This document shows, one piece after another, positions 44,901-54,800 of a stretch of 64,000 nt of DNA. Under the pieces are notes generated by a model. It was not told where the DNA came from and searched no databases. It saw only the letters and a list, made by a program, of their open reading frames with translations. Source of the stretch: a virus; the IMG/VR virus record IMGVR_UViG_3300029812_000326, positions 1 to 64,000 of that record. One strand, 5' to 3'. Numbering within the stretch: position 1 is the stretch's first letter; each line of letters opens with the position of its first letter. Position numbers and translations under genes: made by a program.

Positions 44901-47900
44901 TATACGTCTTCAAACTGCCAGTTGTCCTGAAAAATATGGGCATCCAATGAAAATTTTTGCATATCCATATAAAGGAATGTTAACTCCAATAGAAGGATTA
45001 AGATCGATTACTTGGGTTGATGCCGTTCTTCGTAAAGATCTTGCAAAACGCGGCAGAATGTCAGTCATGTTAGGCCAAATTCAAAGATTGACTAGGAATT
45101 TCCAAACCATTCATTCGAAATTAACTCCATCCCAAACATTTCAATTTTTTGAAACAGTTAAAATTTTTGTGAATAAAATAAATTCAATGGGTGGTATTAA
45201 ATTAGATTGGCAAGTCAATAAAGGTAAACTTCAATTTATAGACGAAATAACGGGAAAAGAATGGCAAAAATTGGATCTCGGAAAAATTGAAAAAAATTGG
45301 TTACAATTTTCCGAAGGCGAATGGGTTAGATTTATGAAAGAATATTCCCAAAAAATCCGACATATGATGATTTCATTTGGGATTAAATATTCCAGACATG
45401 ATCCTCGCTTGCCTTATTGGACTCAAGGTCAACTTGAATCGATGCTATCAACTGAATGGGGTAGACGATATCCTAAAAAACTAGCATTTGCTGATTTGTC
45501 CCGAGCTGAACAAAATGTATTTCGGGAAAAAATAGAAGTAGAAATGCACGAACAATTATCAAAAAGTGAATTCTCCAAATTTTTTACAAAAGCAGAATTA
45601 GAACGTTGGAAATCCGGAACTTTAATGGAAGGCCATCTTTCTTTGATTCAACTATTCGGCGGTTCTTGGGGAATATTAGAAGTTACTCCGGCATCTAGAG
45701 CATATGAAGCCGGAGAATTATATGCTAAAGGTGCCGATATAAAAATCCCCAGCTTGGATGAATTAGTTGTGTCCGGACCAATAGCTCAAAGAATTGCTCG
45801 CACATTCACTGGCGAACAGCGCGATATGATGAATTATATGTCAAACATCCAGCCCCTTTTGAGATATGGAATCTTGCCTGAATCTCATTATCCAATTATA
45901 AAAGCCTCAGAAATAAATCTTGATCCTATGACAACTCATTTAGGATTTAAAGAGGAAATTGGAATCATAGAAGATAAATCTTTCAGAATTAAATGCGTTG
46001 AAACTGGGGAAATTTTTAATTCTTTGGAAGAAGTTCCAGACCGCTATTTGAAGCAATATACATTAAGACCCATGGGTATGAATGCATATATGCACCCAAA
46101 AACCTTGGAATCGATGTATGGACAACAACCAACTATAGTTGAATTCAATATAGGGAAAAAGAAGGTTTACCTTCCCAGACCGGCATTATCATTTATCAGA
46201 GGTGCGCCCGCCAGAGTCACGAAAAGCGGAGATCCTTATACCATCATTGGAAAAGAGATTCAAACATTTAAAAATCTATTGATTGCGGCATCAGATTACG
46301 AGAAAATTAAAGGGGACGAAGCAAAAGCCGCATTTGAAAGAAAGTTCTTTTCACGGGCTGAAGACTATAAAAATATGATATTAACGGATAAAAATGCATA
46401 TATAAAAATGACCAAACCAACGATTCCTGGAGTTCAAGGAAAGATTTCCATGGCATTTGCCCCCGGAATGGCTAAAGCGTTGGGATTGCCGCAAGATATG
46501 TTTAGCCATATAACTACAGGATTTGGGATACAGGGAGTATCTGTAAAGTCGATGGGCGAAGAATATTTTAATAAAGCCATGGATGTCCATCAAATAAAGG
46601 AAGGATCGAATGTTGGAAAATATAGAGGCGCCACAGGAATGGTTTATCCGAATAAAATGGCGTTTAGGGAAGCTCTTATTGAAGGTGAAGAATTACTTGC
46701 GGGAACTATTATCAGAACCCCCGCAGAAAACCGATTCGCATTTTTTGATACATTGATCACTGTTAAAAAAGATCAAGCAGCTGGAATGCGCCTCCAACTT
46801 AGAGAAGCATTAGCAACCCACTGTGATTATGATGGGGATATAGGGCGCCTAGTATTTGCCGAGTTTTCTCCCCAGGAGCAGGAGCAAGCTTTGAAAGATC
46901 TCATAAATAAGCAACACGTTGATAGAAAAGCACATGCAACATTAGCTGAAAGGATCAAAAAGCTTCAAGCAAATGTGCTTGAATATGAAACCGGCAAAGA
47001 CGTCGCAACCAAAAAACAGATTGTCAAGGAAATTGAACAAATTCAAGAACTTGAAAAAACAATGAACGTTAATGTCTATGGTCAAGGTATTTGGGTAAGG
47101 GAAGCTAAACCAAAAGCGATTCCAAAAGAAATTAAATTAGGAATTGGCGATGAAATGAGATTTCGAAAAATGAATTTGCATCAGTTTATGAAAGAATTGC
47201 CATCTATTGATCTTCCCGAAAGATTGATCAAATTACCGGGTGAAGAATTGGAACAACATCTTTCCAATATGCTTACGAAAACTGCTACAGCCTACTCGTA
47301 TAGAAAAGCAATGACCATGAGATCAGCAACTAAGCTATTTGGTGGAAAATTAACTGAACAATATTTGGACTTATATAATGAATTGGCCGGAAAAGTTACT
47401 GCATTCAAAAAAGTTCCATATGAAAAAGCTGAGCAAATAACTAGAGCTCTATTGGAACCAGAAGCTGCAGAATCGAAAAAAATTATGGGAGAAGTATTAA
47501 ATAGGGATGCGGAAGAACTTTGGCCACAATTTAAAGAATGGCATTCTGCACTAAATCGTGCCATGATGAGAAAGGAAGTTAATGAATTAATCAGTTCTGG
47601 AATGAAACGCGCCCCTATTACGGGTGGACAGTTGGCATTATGGGGTCCAAGTGCAGAAATCCCTGCTGCAGGAAAGACTCGCGCAATTTTAGACTTTTGG
47701 GGTAAAGAAAAGTTTCTTGATAGCTTTAAACGTCAAGGGAAAAAAGGCGGCATTGCAATTGCGTTGGCCGCGCTTGTCGCTCCGATTTTCCTGTCGCACG
47801 ATAATATATATGATAAAAAAGGATATCCAATAATTCCAACGAATTTCAACGTTGCTCAGCCAATATTCCCAGCCCCTATTCACATAATACCAAACGATCC

Positions 47901-48030
47901 ACCATCGCATCCTATAAGAACATTTAAACCTCAGATTATTGATCCTTTGCTTATTAATTTTGGTTCTGACAACAACTTAACAACAAGAAGGAATAGTGGC
48001 CAATATCCAAATGAATTGAGAAATTACTAG
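41983..48030 (+). CDS. Giant virion protein: DEDDh exonuclease plus RNA-polymerase-like DYDGD domain
   Basis: A 2015-aa protein. Like its neighbour it starts with an acidic/aromatic leader and a hydrophobic segment. Residues about 500-725 form a DnaQ-like 3'-5' exonuclease: FIDFETFG (D507, E509), SASFDVD (D609/D611), and the Exo III motif HEASID (H713, D718). Residues about 1490-1640 resemble the β' catalytic double-psi barrel: GKISMAFAPGMAKALGLP with GLPQDM at 1501-1506, then GTIIRTPAENR (1574-1584), then THCDYDGDIGRLVF with D1615, D1617 and D1619, then SPQEQEQALKDLI. This is the order of β' GK..GLPxxM, RAPTLHR and NADFDGD. A partner β-like barrel was not located. It may be a virion RNA polymerase. 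Confidence 0.65.
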   Translation: MPIIYDQEENQFRDRFGYLFPTVLLGGGFMAWKKYYGSPQLGRKFSPRAFIGFVKDLSSQDYLRKYLTRPDKPELPLQHRLVETAVEYEKSKSVIEFLTDADLKTVREIGKALPTPIKVEEIEFKRQVIRQFNPVTYDLVRNNLEKTQEVFNELLENVEDSKHLQSILKQQLERYRFRKSHLLIYSKFSEIISPEMLKSEAEQTVLMRQLWDTQKKQTQEARRLAQILQRESPETIVNLKIPKVLERVDPAILIDERRARLQPAGKTINDSGIKLSYTGYKSFLQTLRRARVDSKAIAAIETIDPILKQHLNELAHTKARITYALQDNAFNLRAVIKLSIQVKEEGKRETINLKIPLTRGGRLRVNGTRWIPQRYKGIKPLIPEIERIESDIYESMIRNLNKRFKNEVWHRIMAGDARGGERAINTLIKEPIDERLIMEVGCPVHDFIEQNVIQDAKLGYLSPTRGFKNEDERRAVSDRFKKMQKLKLLLMEGDGKLKLPNRYAFIDFETFGTKTNYLPHQVTIGIIENGAVVDWYTGKVDPRSINANYAFPEIDLKLSFKGKTREQVMKEFDEMGQPISKIRKELEDFLRKNAKGGKLPVAAWSASFDVDRVMGQQFLGAKAYLGETWDPMDLQKAIDPDVQASVSLRSVGQSRKIFIPTSSKKDLTLNKKVIESFKKDHKLMAILKDKDPGFYSKLAKAISEKQIRNLVMHEASIDVLMANKVFQDIAKDINLHSSVVMRDLNAMLLAYHRALTRSINPIDVNHWTTRALGHNFPSLSPAQILQGKFTNFDIRDLAPLTNLGLDPTRPFYQQWNSARLITTHVPDLVTKTYKKIASRRGEIFKSMDILTIFNPLTAENAGLIDFQAADEMAIKMVSKLIRIPHTGNLKLIPELKEAFEQIKSAKTPKDREIVLSKLRQKMAKAYQKGSRFKEWLPGYTLLGEAEGFTFDTSTPLMSAIENIEYNNENREIAIRLQTASCPEKYGHPMKIFAYPYKGMLTPIEGLRSITWVDAVLRKDLAKRGRMSVMLGQIQRLTRNFQTIHSKLTPSQTFQFFETVKIFVNKINSMGGIKLDWQVNKGKLQFIDEITGKEWQKLDLGKIEKNWLQFSEGEWVRFMKEYSQKIRHMMISFGIKYSRHDPRLPYWTQGQLESMLSTEWGRRYPKKLAFADLSRAEQNVFREKIEVEMHEQLSKSEFSKFFTKAELERWKSGTLMEGHLSLIQLFGGSWGILEVTPASRAYEAGELYAKGADIKIPSLDELVVSGPIAQRIARTFTGEQRDMMNYMSNIQPLLRYGILPESHYPIIKASEINLDPMTTHLGFKEEIGIIEDKSFRIKCVETGEIFNSLEEVPDRYLKQYTLRPMGMNAYMHPKTLESMYGQQPTIVEFNIGKKKVYLPRPALSFIRGAPARVTKSGDPYTIIGKEIQTFKNLLIAASDYEKIKGDEAKAAFERKFFSRAEDYKNMILTDKNAYIKMTKPTIPGVQGKISMAFAPGMAKALGLPQDMFSHITTGFGIQGVSVKSMGEEYFNKAMDVHQIKEGSNVGKYRGATGMVYPNKMAFREALIEGEELLAGTIIRTPAENRFAFFDTLITVKKDQAAGMRLQLREALATHCDYDGDIGRLVFAEFSPQEQEQALKDLINKQHVDRKAHATLAERIKKLQANVLEYETGKDVATKKQIVKEIEQIQELEKTMNVNVYGQGIWVREAKPKAIPKEIKLGIGDEMRFRKMNLHQFMKELPSIDLPERLIKLPGEELEQHLSNMLTKTATAYSYRKAMTMRSATKLFGGKLTEQYLDLYNELAGKVTAFKKVPYEKAEQITRALLEPEAAESKKIMGEVLNRDAEELWPQFKEWHSALNRAMMRKEVNELISSGMKRAPITGGQLALWGPSAEIPAAGKTRAILDFWGKEKFLDSFKRQGKKGGIAIALAALVAPIFLSHDNIYDKKGYPIIPTNFNVAQPIFPAPIHIIPNDPPSHPIRTFKPQIIDPLLINFGSDNNLTTRRNSGQYPNELRNY

Positions 48031-48032
48031 AA

Positions 48033-48044
48033 TTGAACTATAAC
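48033..48044 (+). promoter_or_regulatory. TTGAACTATAAC box, copy 4
   Basis: An exact 12-bp copy, 2 nt after the stop of the giant exonuclease/polymerase-like gene and upstream of the ATT-start small gene and the HNH pseudogene. Confidence 0.5.
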
Positions 48045-48100
48045 AATATTGAGATGATACATAGAAAAACAAAAGGAAAAGAAATCATAGGAGAATAAAT

Positions 48101-48298
48101 ATTTTTTATCGTATACAAATTTCGGGGAAATTTACTAAACCCATTAATATTCAAGGACTTGAAAACAACCTCGAATCCTTATTTAAAAATCTAACTGGAG
48201 AAAATGTAACCATTTTTAATAACAGTTCTCCAACTCCTAAAAGAGATTGGAAAAATCCATCTTCCGTCGGGATACAATTGAATCCTTTAAGGAAATAA
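48101..48298 (+). CDS. Small protein with apparent ATT start
   Basis: The frame is open from 48065 to TAA 48296-48298 but has no ATG, GTG or TTG at a suitable place. AGGAG at 48089-48093 lies 7 nt before ATT 48101, giving a 65-aa product (FYRIQISGKFTKPINIQGLE, then NNLESLFKNLTGENVTIFNN). The composition is protein-like, and the end resembles the C-terminus of the 31133 protein (VKNFVQNIL...GATISLNIN). ATT initiation is rare but known from infC. A decayed gene is the alternative. Confidence 0.45.
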   Translation: MFYRIQISGKFTKPINIQGLENNLESLFKNLTGENVTIFNNSSPTPKRDWKNPSSVGIQLNPLRK

Positions 48299-48301
48299 AT
48301 T

Positions 48302-48338
48302 ATGCCATATAAAGATCCAAAAAAACGAAAAGAATATC
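48302..48338 (+). repeat. 37-bp repeat shared with 13109-13145
   Basis: The first 37 bases of the HNH pseudogene, encoding MPYKDPKKRKEY, are identical to the stump at 13109. Confidence 0.8.
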
Positions 48339-48805
48339 AGTAGGAATATTTACAAAAGAATAAAGAAAAATTAAAAATTCGCAGGCAGAAATATTATCAA
48401 GAAAATAAAGAAAAAATTAAAAAATATCTTCAAGAACATAAGGAAAGTGTTAAAAAACTTAAATTGAAATATATACGAAATCATCCGCATCGTGTTTGGG
48501 CAACGCATACCTTTAATGGTCATAAACACCGAAGATTTATAATTAATATTTCTATCGACGAACTTGAAGAAATTGCTAAAAATATAACTCATTGCCCTAT
48601 ATGTAATAGTGAATTCAAATGGAAACAAGAAAAACAATGTGATAATACACCATCTTTGGATCGGATTAATAATGGAAATAATATTGATAAAAATTCAGTT
48701 TGGATCATATGCAGTAAATGTAATCGAACAAAATCGAATAGGACTCTTAAAGAATTTATAAATTACTGTGAATTGGTTTCGAAAAAGGACTTTAATATCG
48801 AATAA
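48302..48805 (+). pseudogene. HNH homing endonuclease with early amber stop
   Basis: From ATG 48302 the frame reads MPYKDPKKRKEYQ, then TAG at 48341-48343, then continues in the same frame through EYLQKNKEKLKIRRQKYYQE to a complete HNH domain: HCPICNSEFKW, PSLDRINNGN, CSKCNRTKSNRT. It is a paralogue of the gene at 4. The catalytic half is intact and could be made from TTG 48464 (113 aa), so residual activity is possible. TAG is a normal stop elsewhere in this window, so recoding is unlikely. Confidence 0.8.
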
Positions 48806-48807
48806 TT

Positions 48808-51800
48808 ATGAAAGTATATAATCCAATAGAGTGGAATATTGGTGTGCATGGTGGCTATGATAACCCCGATGATGCTAGAAATATAGTGCAGCCTCTTTTT
48901 GATTTATTGAATTATTTAAATCGATGGTGTCAAGACCAGGGAATGAATCATATTATTATTACTTCTGGAAGACGGGAGGCAAAGTATAATGCTAGCATTG
49001 GAGGAAGCCCAACAAGCTATCATTTGACTGGGCATGCGGCAGATATTGCCATAATCGGGCGCTATAATAGATGGGAACAAACTATGATTTACAATTGGTT
49101 GCACACTGTATTTGCTGATCAACTTGCTCAAGTTTTATATCATGGTACTGGAGGTAATTATCATTTACATATAGGAATTCGGAAAGGATCTGAAGGCATG
49201 GGGCCACTTTTGGAAACTGAAAGCAAAAGTGAAGGAATTATTGAAGAAAAAAAGCCCGGAACCAATTCTTGCAACATTATGAATGATAATATTATGGGAT
49301 ATAATGAAACAATTGCGACTCAGATACCGCTTGATATTTATAAAACGAGCTATGAATTACTTCAGGATGTTACTGAAGAAGAAAAAATTGATCCGTTGAT
49401 TGCATTAGCTCAAAAACCAGGATCATTTAAATTTGGCGCATGTTGGCTAACCGTGCCTCCAACATCAATTGCTTTTACAGAACAAAACAATATTGTTGGA
49501 ATTCCAACCCTTCGTACTAAAGGCAATGTATATTGGAGAACTGGCATCAATTCAATAAACATGGACCTTGAATTTTTGTTTCCAGGATTGATTCAAATTA
49601 ATGACGAATTGAGACATATAATTGCTCAAATTAAAAGATGCCCATTTTTACCTTTCGAAAATTATTATTTGCATTCATTGATATTTCCGGAATTAAAATC
49701 TGCTAAGCCTCAACCTGATATCCCATATGAATTTACCACGGAAGAAAAAACGCAACATGAAAAACAAACTGGCACTCAGGATAGACTTCAACAGCAGCAA
49801 TGGCGATTGAAAAACAAAAAGATTATGGATATAGTCAAATCCGGAGATGAAAAAAGCCTGAAAGAATTTATTGAAAAAGGTAAAAAATATGGATATTTTA
49901 TTCAAGACGCGGAATCTCAAGAAGATAGACGCGAAAGAACTGAACAGCTTGAAAAGCTTTATGAATGGATGGGAAAATATAGACATATTGATGTGGATGA
50001 TACTAGTGGATTAAGCTACCGAGATCAACAAATGGTAGCGGCAATACGATCAATATCGATTACATCTGTGCCCGGATTTCCCAAAACTCTTCAAATGAAT
50101 TGTTCCTGTGATATTTTTAATTATTTTCCTTATACTTCTGCGTTTAGTTTCATAGAAAATGAAACAAAAAACGAAGTTCCGGTTTTCAATATTTCCAAAA
50201 GTGCACTGTTTGGAAAATATTATAAAGGAATGCTCACTAGAAATAATGCCCAAGAATTTAAAGATGCATTTGAATCCACAACAAAATTGGAAGCCATTGG
50301 ATCTGATGAACGTATGGATTATTTGCATCTGAGATATATTTATTCTAAAGAATCGAAAAACCGAGCAATATTAGCTCAAAGAGCTATATTGGAATATATA
50401 CAAGCGATCAAAGATTTTGGAGAAAGCTATGAAGCAGCGCCAGCTGCAGAATTATATCAAAATCTTTTCATATTTCTTACGCATCCCAATTTTGGAGGTT
50501 GGCAAAATCTATTTGATGCGCCTGGAAACGTAATAGATGCCATAAAAGAATTGGGAAAAGATGCAGTAATCGCAGGAAAAAGTATTATTGCTGTGGTGAA
50601 ATTTTATCAAGATTCTTTTGGGGAATATTTACTTGGCATAAATGCAAATAATGAAATATATGTCATAGGTAATAGGAAAGGGCGGGAATATTTCCTTCCA
50701 CTTAAAGATGCAATTAAAAATCCGGAATATCGGACAAGATTATTATTTTATATTAAAGATTATTCAGTTAAAATCCGATCGTTACAATATAATCAGCGGG
50801 ATTTGAAACTTGGAGATCAGAATTCTCAAATAGTTGGAATTTCAGCATCAATGGAAACAAAACTTGTGCCAATGAATATATTAGCATTTACGAAACCAAC
50901 TTTCCAACATCTTGGAAATTCAGAATGGGTTGTTACATTAACGGTTGAAACATCAGATCCAAATTTAATAAGAGATTTTCGCATGATGACTGAACGGCTC
51001 AATCAAACCGCCTTATCACAAATTGCAGTGTTACCGGAAATTCGGGATTATGCGGATCTTTCTGCGCAAATTGTTGAAGGACCATTTTTTAAACTTTTAG
51101 GAATAGAAAATATAATTCCTGGTAATTTCAGATATTCTACCGTGGAAGGAAAACCCGGCATATTCCATATTCAAATCGATTTTGTACAATCCGATTTAGA
51201 ATTGAAAACATATGAAGCACTTCAAGCTCCTGCATATTTTCCGTCTGATTTTATCAAATCATTCATTAAATTAATCCCAGTGTTATTGCTTGAAAATATT
51301 TCTTCTAAACTTGAAGCTGATTGGAATAATTATCACATTATTCATAAATATAAAATTGGAATGCAGCTTTTGCATCAAACATTAGAAAATTATCCGAAAT
51401 GGTCAAAATTTCTATTTTATTTATGTAAACCAATTCCAAAATCTTTATGTTCAGAATCAATTCCAGTCTATAAATTTATTCTTAATGACATAAGTTCCGA
51501 ATTAATTGCAAAAAAGCAACAAAAAGATTTATTTAAATGGGATTGGAAAGATATCCTTATGTACGCCGGTGCATATTTTACTGCAAGATTGGGGGCGGGA
51601 CCGGGTCCAGTTGGTGATGTAAGAGCCCATTCAGGTGCGATGGCAGCAAAATTTACATTTACGAATTTACTTAACACTACAATATTTGCGGCATATAAAG
51701 GTGCCGTTGGACGACAATTGAAAGCAACGTTGAATGAAGCCATAAATAGGGAAAATGTTCCGTCCGAATTAAAGATTGATTCAACAGAAAATGGACGGAA

Positions 51801-54800
51801 ACTTCTTGAACTTATAAGAGAAAATCAAAAATATCTCCATATCAGAAATTCGACGTATCCTGATTTGGAACTTCCAATTATCGCAGATTCTCCTGATTTT
51901 TGGTTTTTCCGAGAACCATTATATAATGATAACATTCGAGAATTTGCCGATGTAATAGTCAGTGGGCATGAAGATATAGTTCTTAAATTGGCGAAACTTA
52001 ATTCTATGAATAAACAAGGAAAAGCAACTACCCAATTGGCTAAATTAGATCAAATTGCTAAAGAAGCCAAAATTAAAGAAGTTTTGGTTTCAGAAGAACT
52101 CAATAAAAATTTATTGAGCTATTTAAGAGATGCAAATGAAGATTTACAATTCAATATAGAAAGATCTAAAGATCTTAAAGAAAATGCACATCTTATGATG
52201 GAAACAAAGCGAAATAAATCTCAAGAATATTCGGGGCGCGCAGATGAATCGACATTAAGAAGCAGATTATCAAGGATTAAACATGATATGGAATATTATA
52301 ACGATTCGTTGAAAATTATAAATTTAATAGAATTAAAAAACATGGATTTCCAAACTACGGGCGATCTGTTGGATATTGCATTAGTTTTAGCAAAAAATTG
52401 GGGAATTTGTACTCCGAGGGATGCGCAACTTGAAAAACAAATGCTTCAAGATGCTATGAATCTTGATGAAAATAAAACTTTAAGATTGGGTCGGGCATTT
52501 CCAACTTTTAAATTATATTTTATAGAAAAAGATAAAGAAGAATGGTTATTGTTTGATGATTTTTATGGATATGGCGCAGTAAAAGAAATTCAAATAAGGA
52601 AAATTAGAAAATCTCCGATTCATACTGCGGTAGTTACATTATCAAATATCACTAATGTACTTCAGGATATTCATGCTCCAAAGAATGAAAATATTTCTAA
52701 ATCAGAAACGGCAGAAGAGCAACCAAATATTGACACTATGCTTCTTCAAGAAGGTTGTGAAATAATGATTAAGATGGGCTATGAAAATGATTCCAATAAA
52801 TTGAAAGTTGTATTTCAAGGATCGATTGTAAGTATACAGCCCGGACCAGAATTGCAATTTATTGCACAAGGGTGGGGAGCAGAGCTTGGCCAGCCAATTC
52901 AAGATTTTAGTGTTGGAAAATGGAGCACAATTCGGGATTTCGGAGATATAGCGACCGCAATTTTAAATAAAGTTTCTGGATTGAGGCATTTTGGAACAAC
53001 ATATAATTTAGCAGAAATGTTTGATGATCTACCAAATATTCAATACAGATCTGATCGTCGAGAAACATATGTTGGTAGATTGAAAAATTGGTCGCTTCAA
53101 GGATTGGGGCTAAATCCACTGCTTGATCATAGAGACGACAACGTTTGGTTGCCATATCATAGTCCTCCCAGCATTTGGTCGCTAGCCCATATTATAGAAG
53201 GAAAAGGATTTGCATTTGATTGGAGAGTATATAATAAAACCGCGTGGGATGCACTTGATGAGGTATTGAAATATATGCCGGGATATATTATGAAGATTTT
53301 GCCTTATAATGAAGATAATTTGCAGTCTGCTAGATGCACATTATATATAGGCCCAAGGGATGGATATTATATGGCTACGGATGATTCAGAAGTTGTCAAC
53401 AGGACATCGGAACATGATAAATATCAAGAAAGAAGAAATAGATGGTACATGCGCGTTAAAGGCATAAAAGCACCAACGAAACAAGAATTGATAATTAAAC
53501 TTAGAAATTTTAACATAGATTATGATAGCAATACAAGTATAATTTATAAAGAATTTATAAATCAAAACATTATTTGTCAAAATGATGAATGCAGCTTAAT
53601 GAAAGCAAGTCCATTTAATCCAACAGTAGTTCAATGGAGTGGACAATTATATACCATGGAAATTCTATTTGGAGGAAACGAAATATGTCATAAAATTAAT
53701 AAAGAACATTGGAAAAGACAATATTTTAATGTTTTAAATGGTTCAGGTATGACACGGGCCATCATGATATATGATGTTTATGACAAACTTCATTTCAAAG
53801 ATTTTGAAAGAGTCTACGGTAAAGCTAGCCTCTTTGAACGAGCAACTGAAGGAGTAGAAAGATTTACTTATGGGAAAGACGATAATCCTAAAAGGCTGGC
53901 CGGAAAACGAGGATGGAAACGAGCATGTAAAACTCATTTTATTGATAGTTATCATCACATAATTGAAAATAATATGAAAGCTTCGCGCGAAAATATGTAT
54001 AATAAGGTTCACTTAATCTATCCAAAAGGCGAACCTCAAATGGCTGCAAATGAAACGCAACTTAAAACTGGAGATTTATCTGAATTTGAAATGCTTGCAG
54101 ATGACAATATAAAACCTGATATGATAAGAACGCATAAATTATTTTTTACCAATATTGACGTTGATCGAACAAGAAATTTTATAGATTCAATTGGAAATGT
54201 TCTTAAAGGTCTTGGGCAAACGATTGGACTTAATGATCGTGGGAATTTTCCCGATATTCCACCATACGCAATAGTAGCGAATACGATACTCGCTGAAGAT
54301 TTGAAAGATATGTATGATGGAGAAATTATTATTTTGCTCGATCCAAATATTGATATTCATGATGTAGTCTATATATACGATGATGTAAATGAAATTTATG
54401 GGCCAGTTGGAGTAAAAGAAATTTATCATTATTTCTCTATGGCACATGGAGCTTATACAGTAATTGTGCCCGATCTTATGTCATATCCCAGTAATCTAGA
54501 ACAAACTGTTGAATTGGGTTATGCTTCAGCATTATATGCAGCATTAATTAAAATAGTCCTTGGTGGCATTTTAATTGGTGGAGGCGGCGCGCTTTTGGCT
54601 GGGAATTTGCTTGGACCATGGACTGGAGTAGGAGTCGCGGGATTTAGTTTGGCATTTACGTATAAACTTGCTTCTTCTATAGGTTCTGGTGGAATAAATA
54701 AACTCATGGGAAGAGAGGGTTCTGAATTCGTGCCCATATGGAGAAAGGGTGCCCCATTTCTTGCTGGAATGGATGGATATAGAAAAGATGATCTTATAGT

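Noticed and set aside
48341-48343. Reassignment of TAG to a sense codon in this phage
   Set aside because: TAG ends several clearly complete genes here (for example at 529-531 and 48028-48030, where unrelated sequence follows), so the amber codon in the HNH gene is better explained as a mutation.
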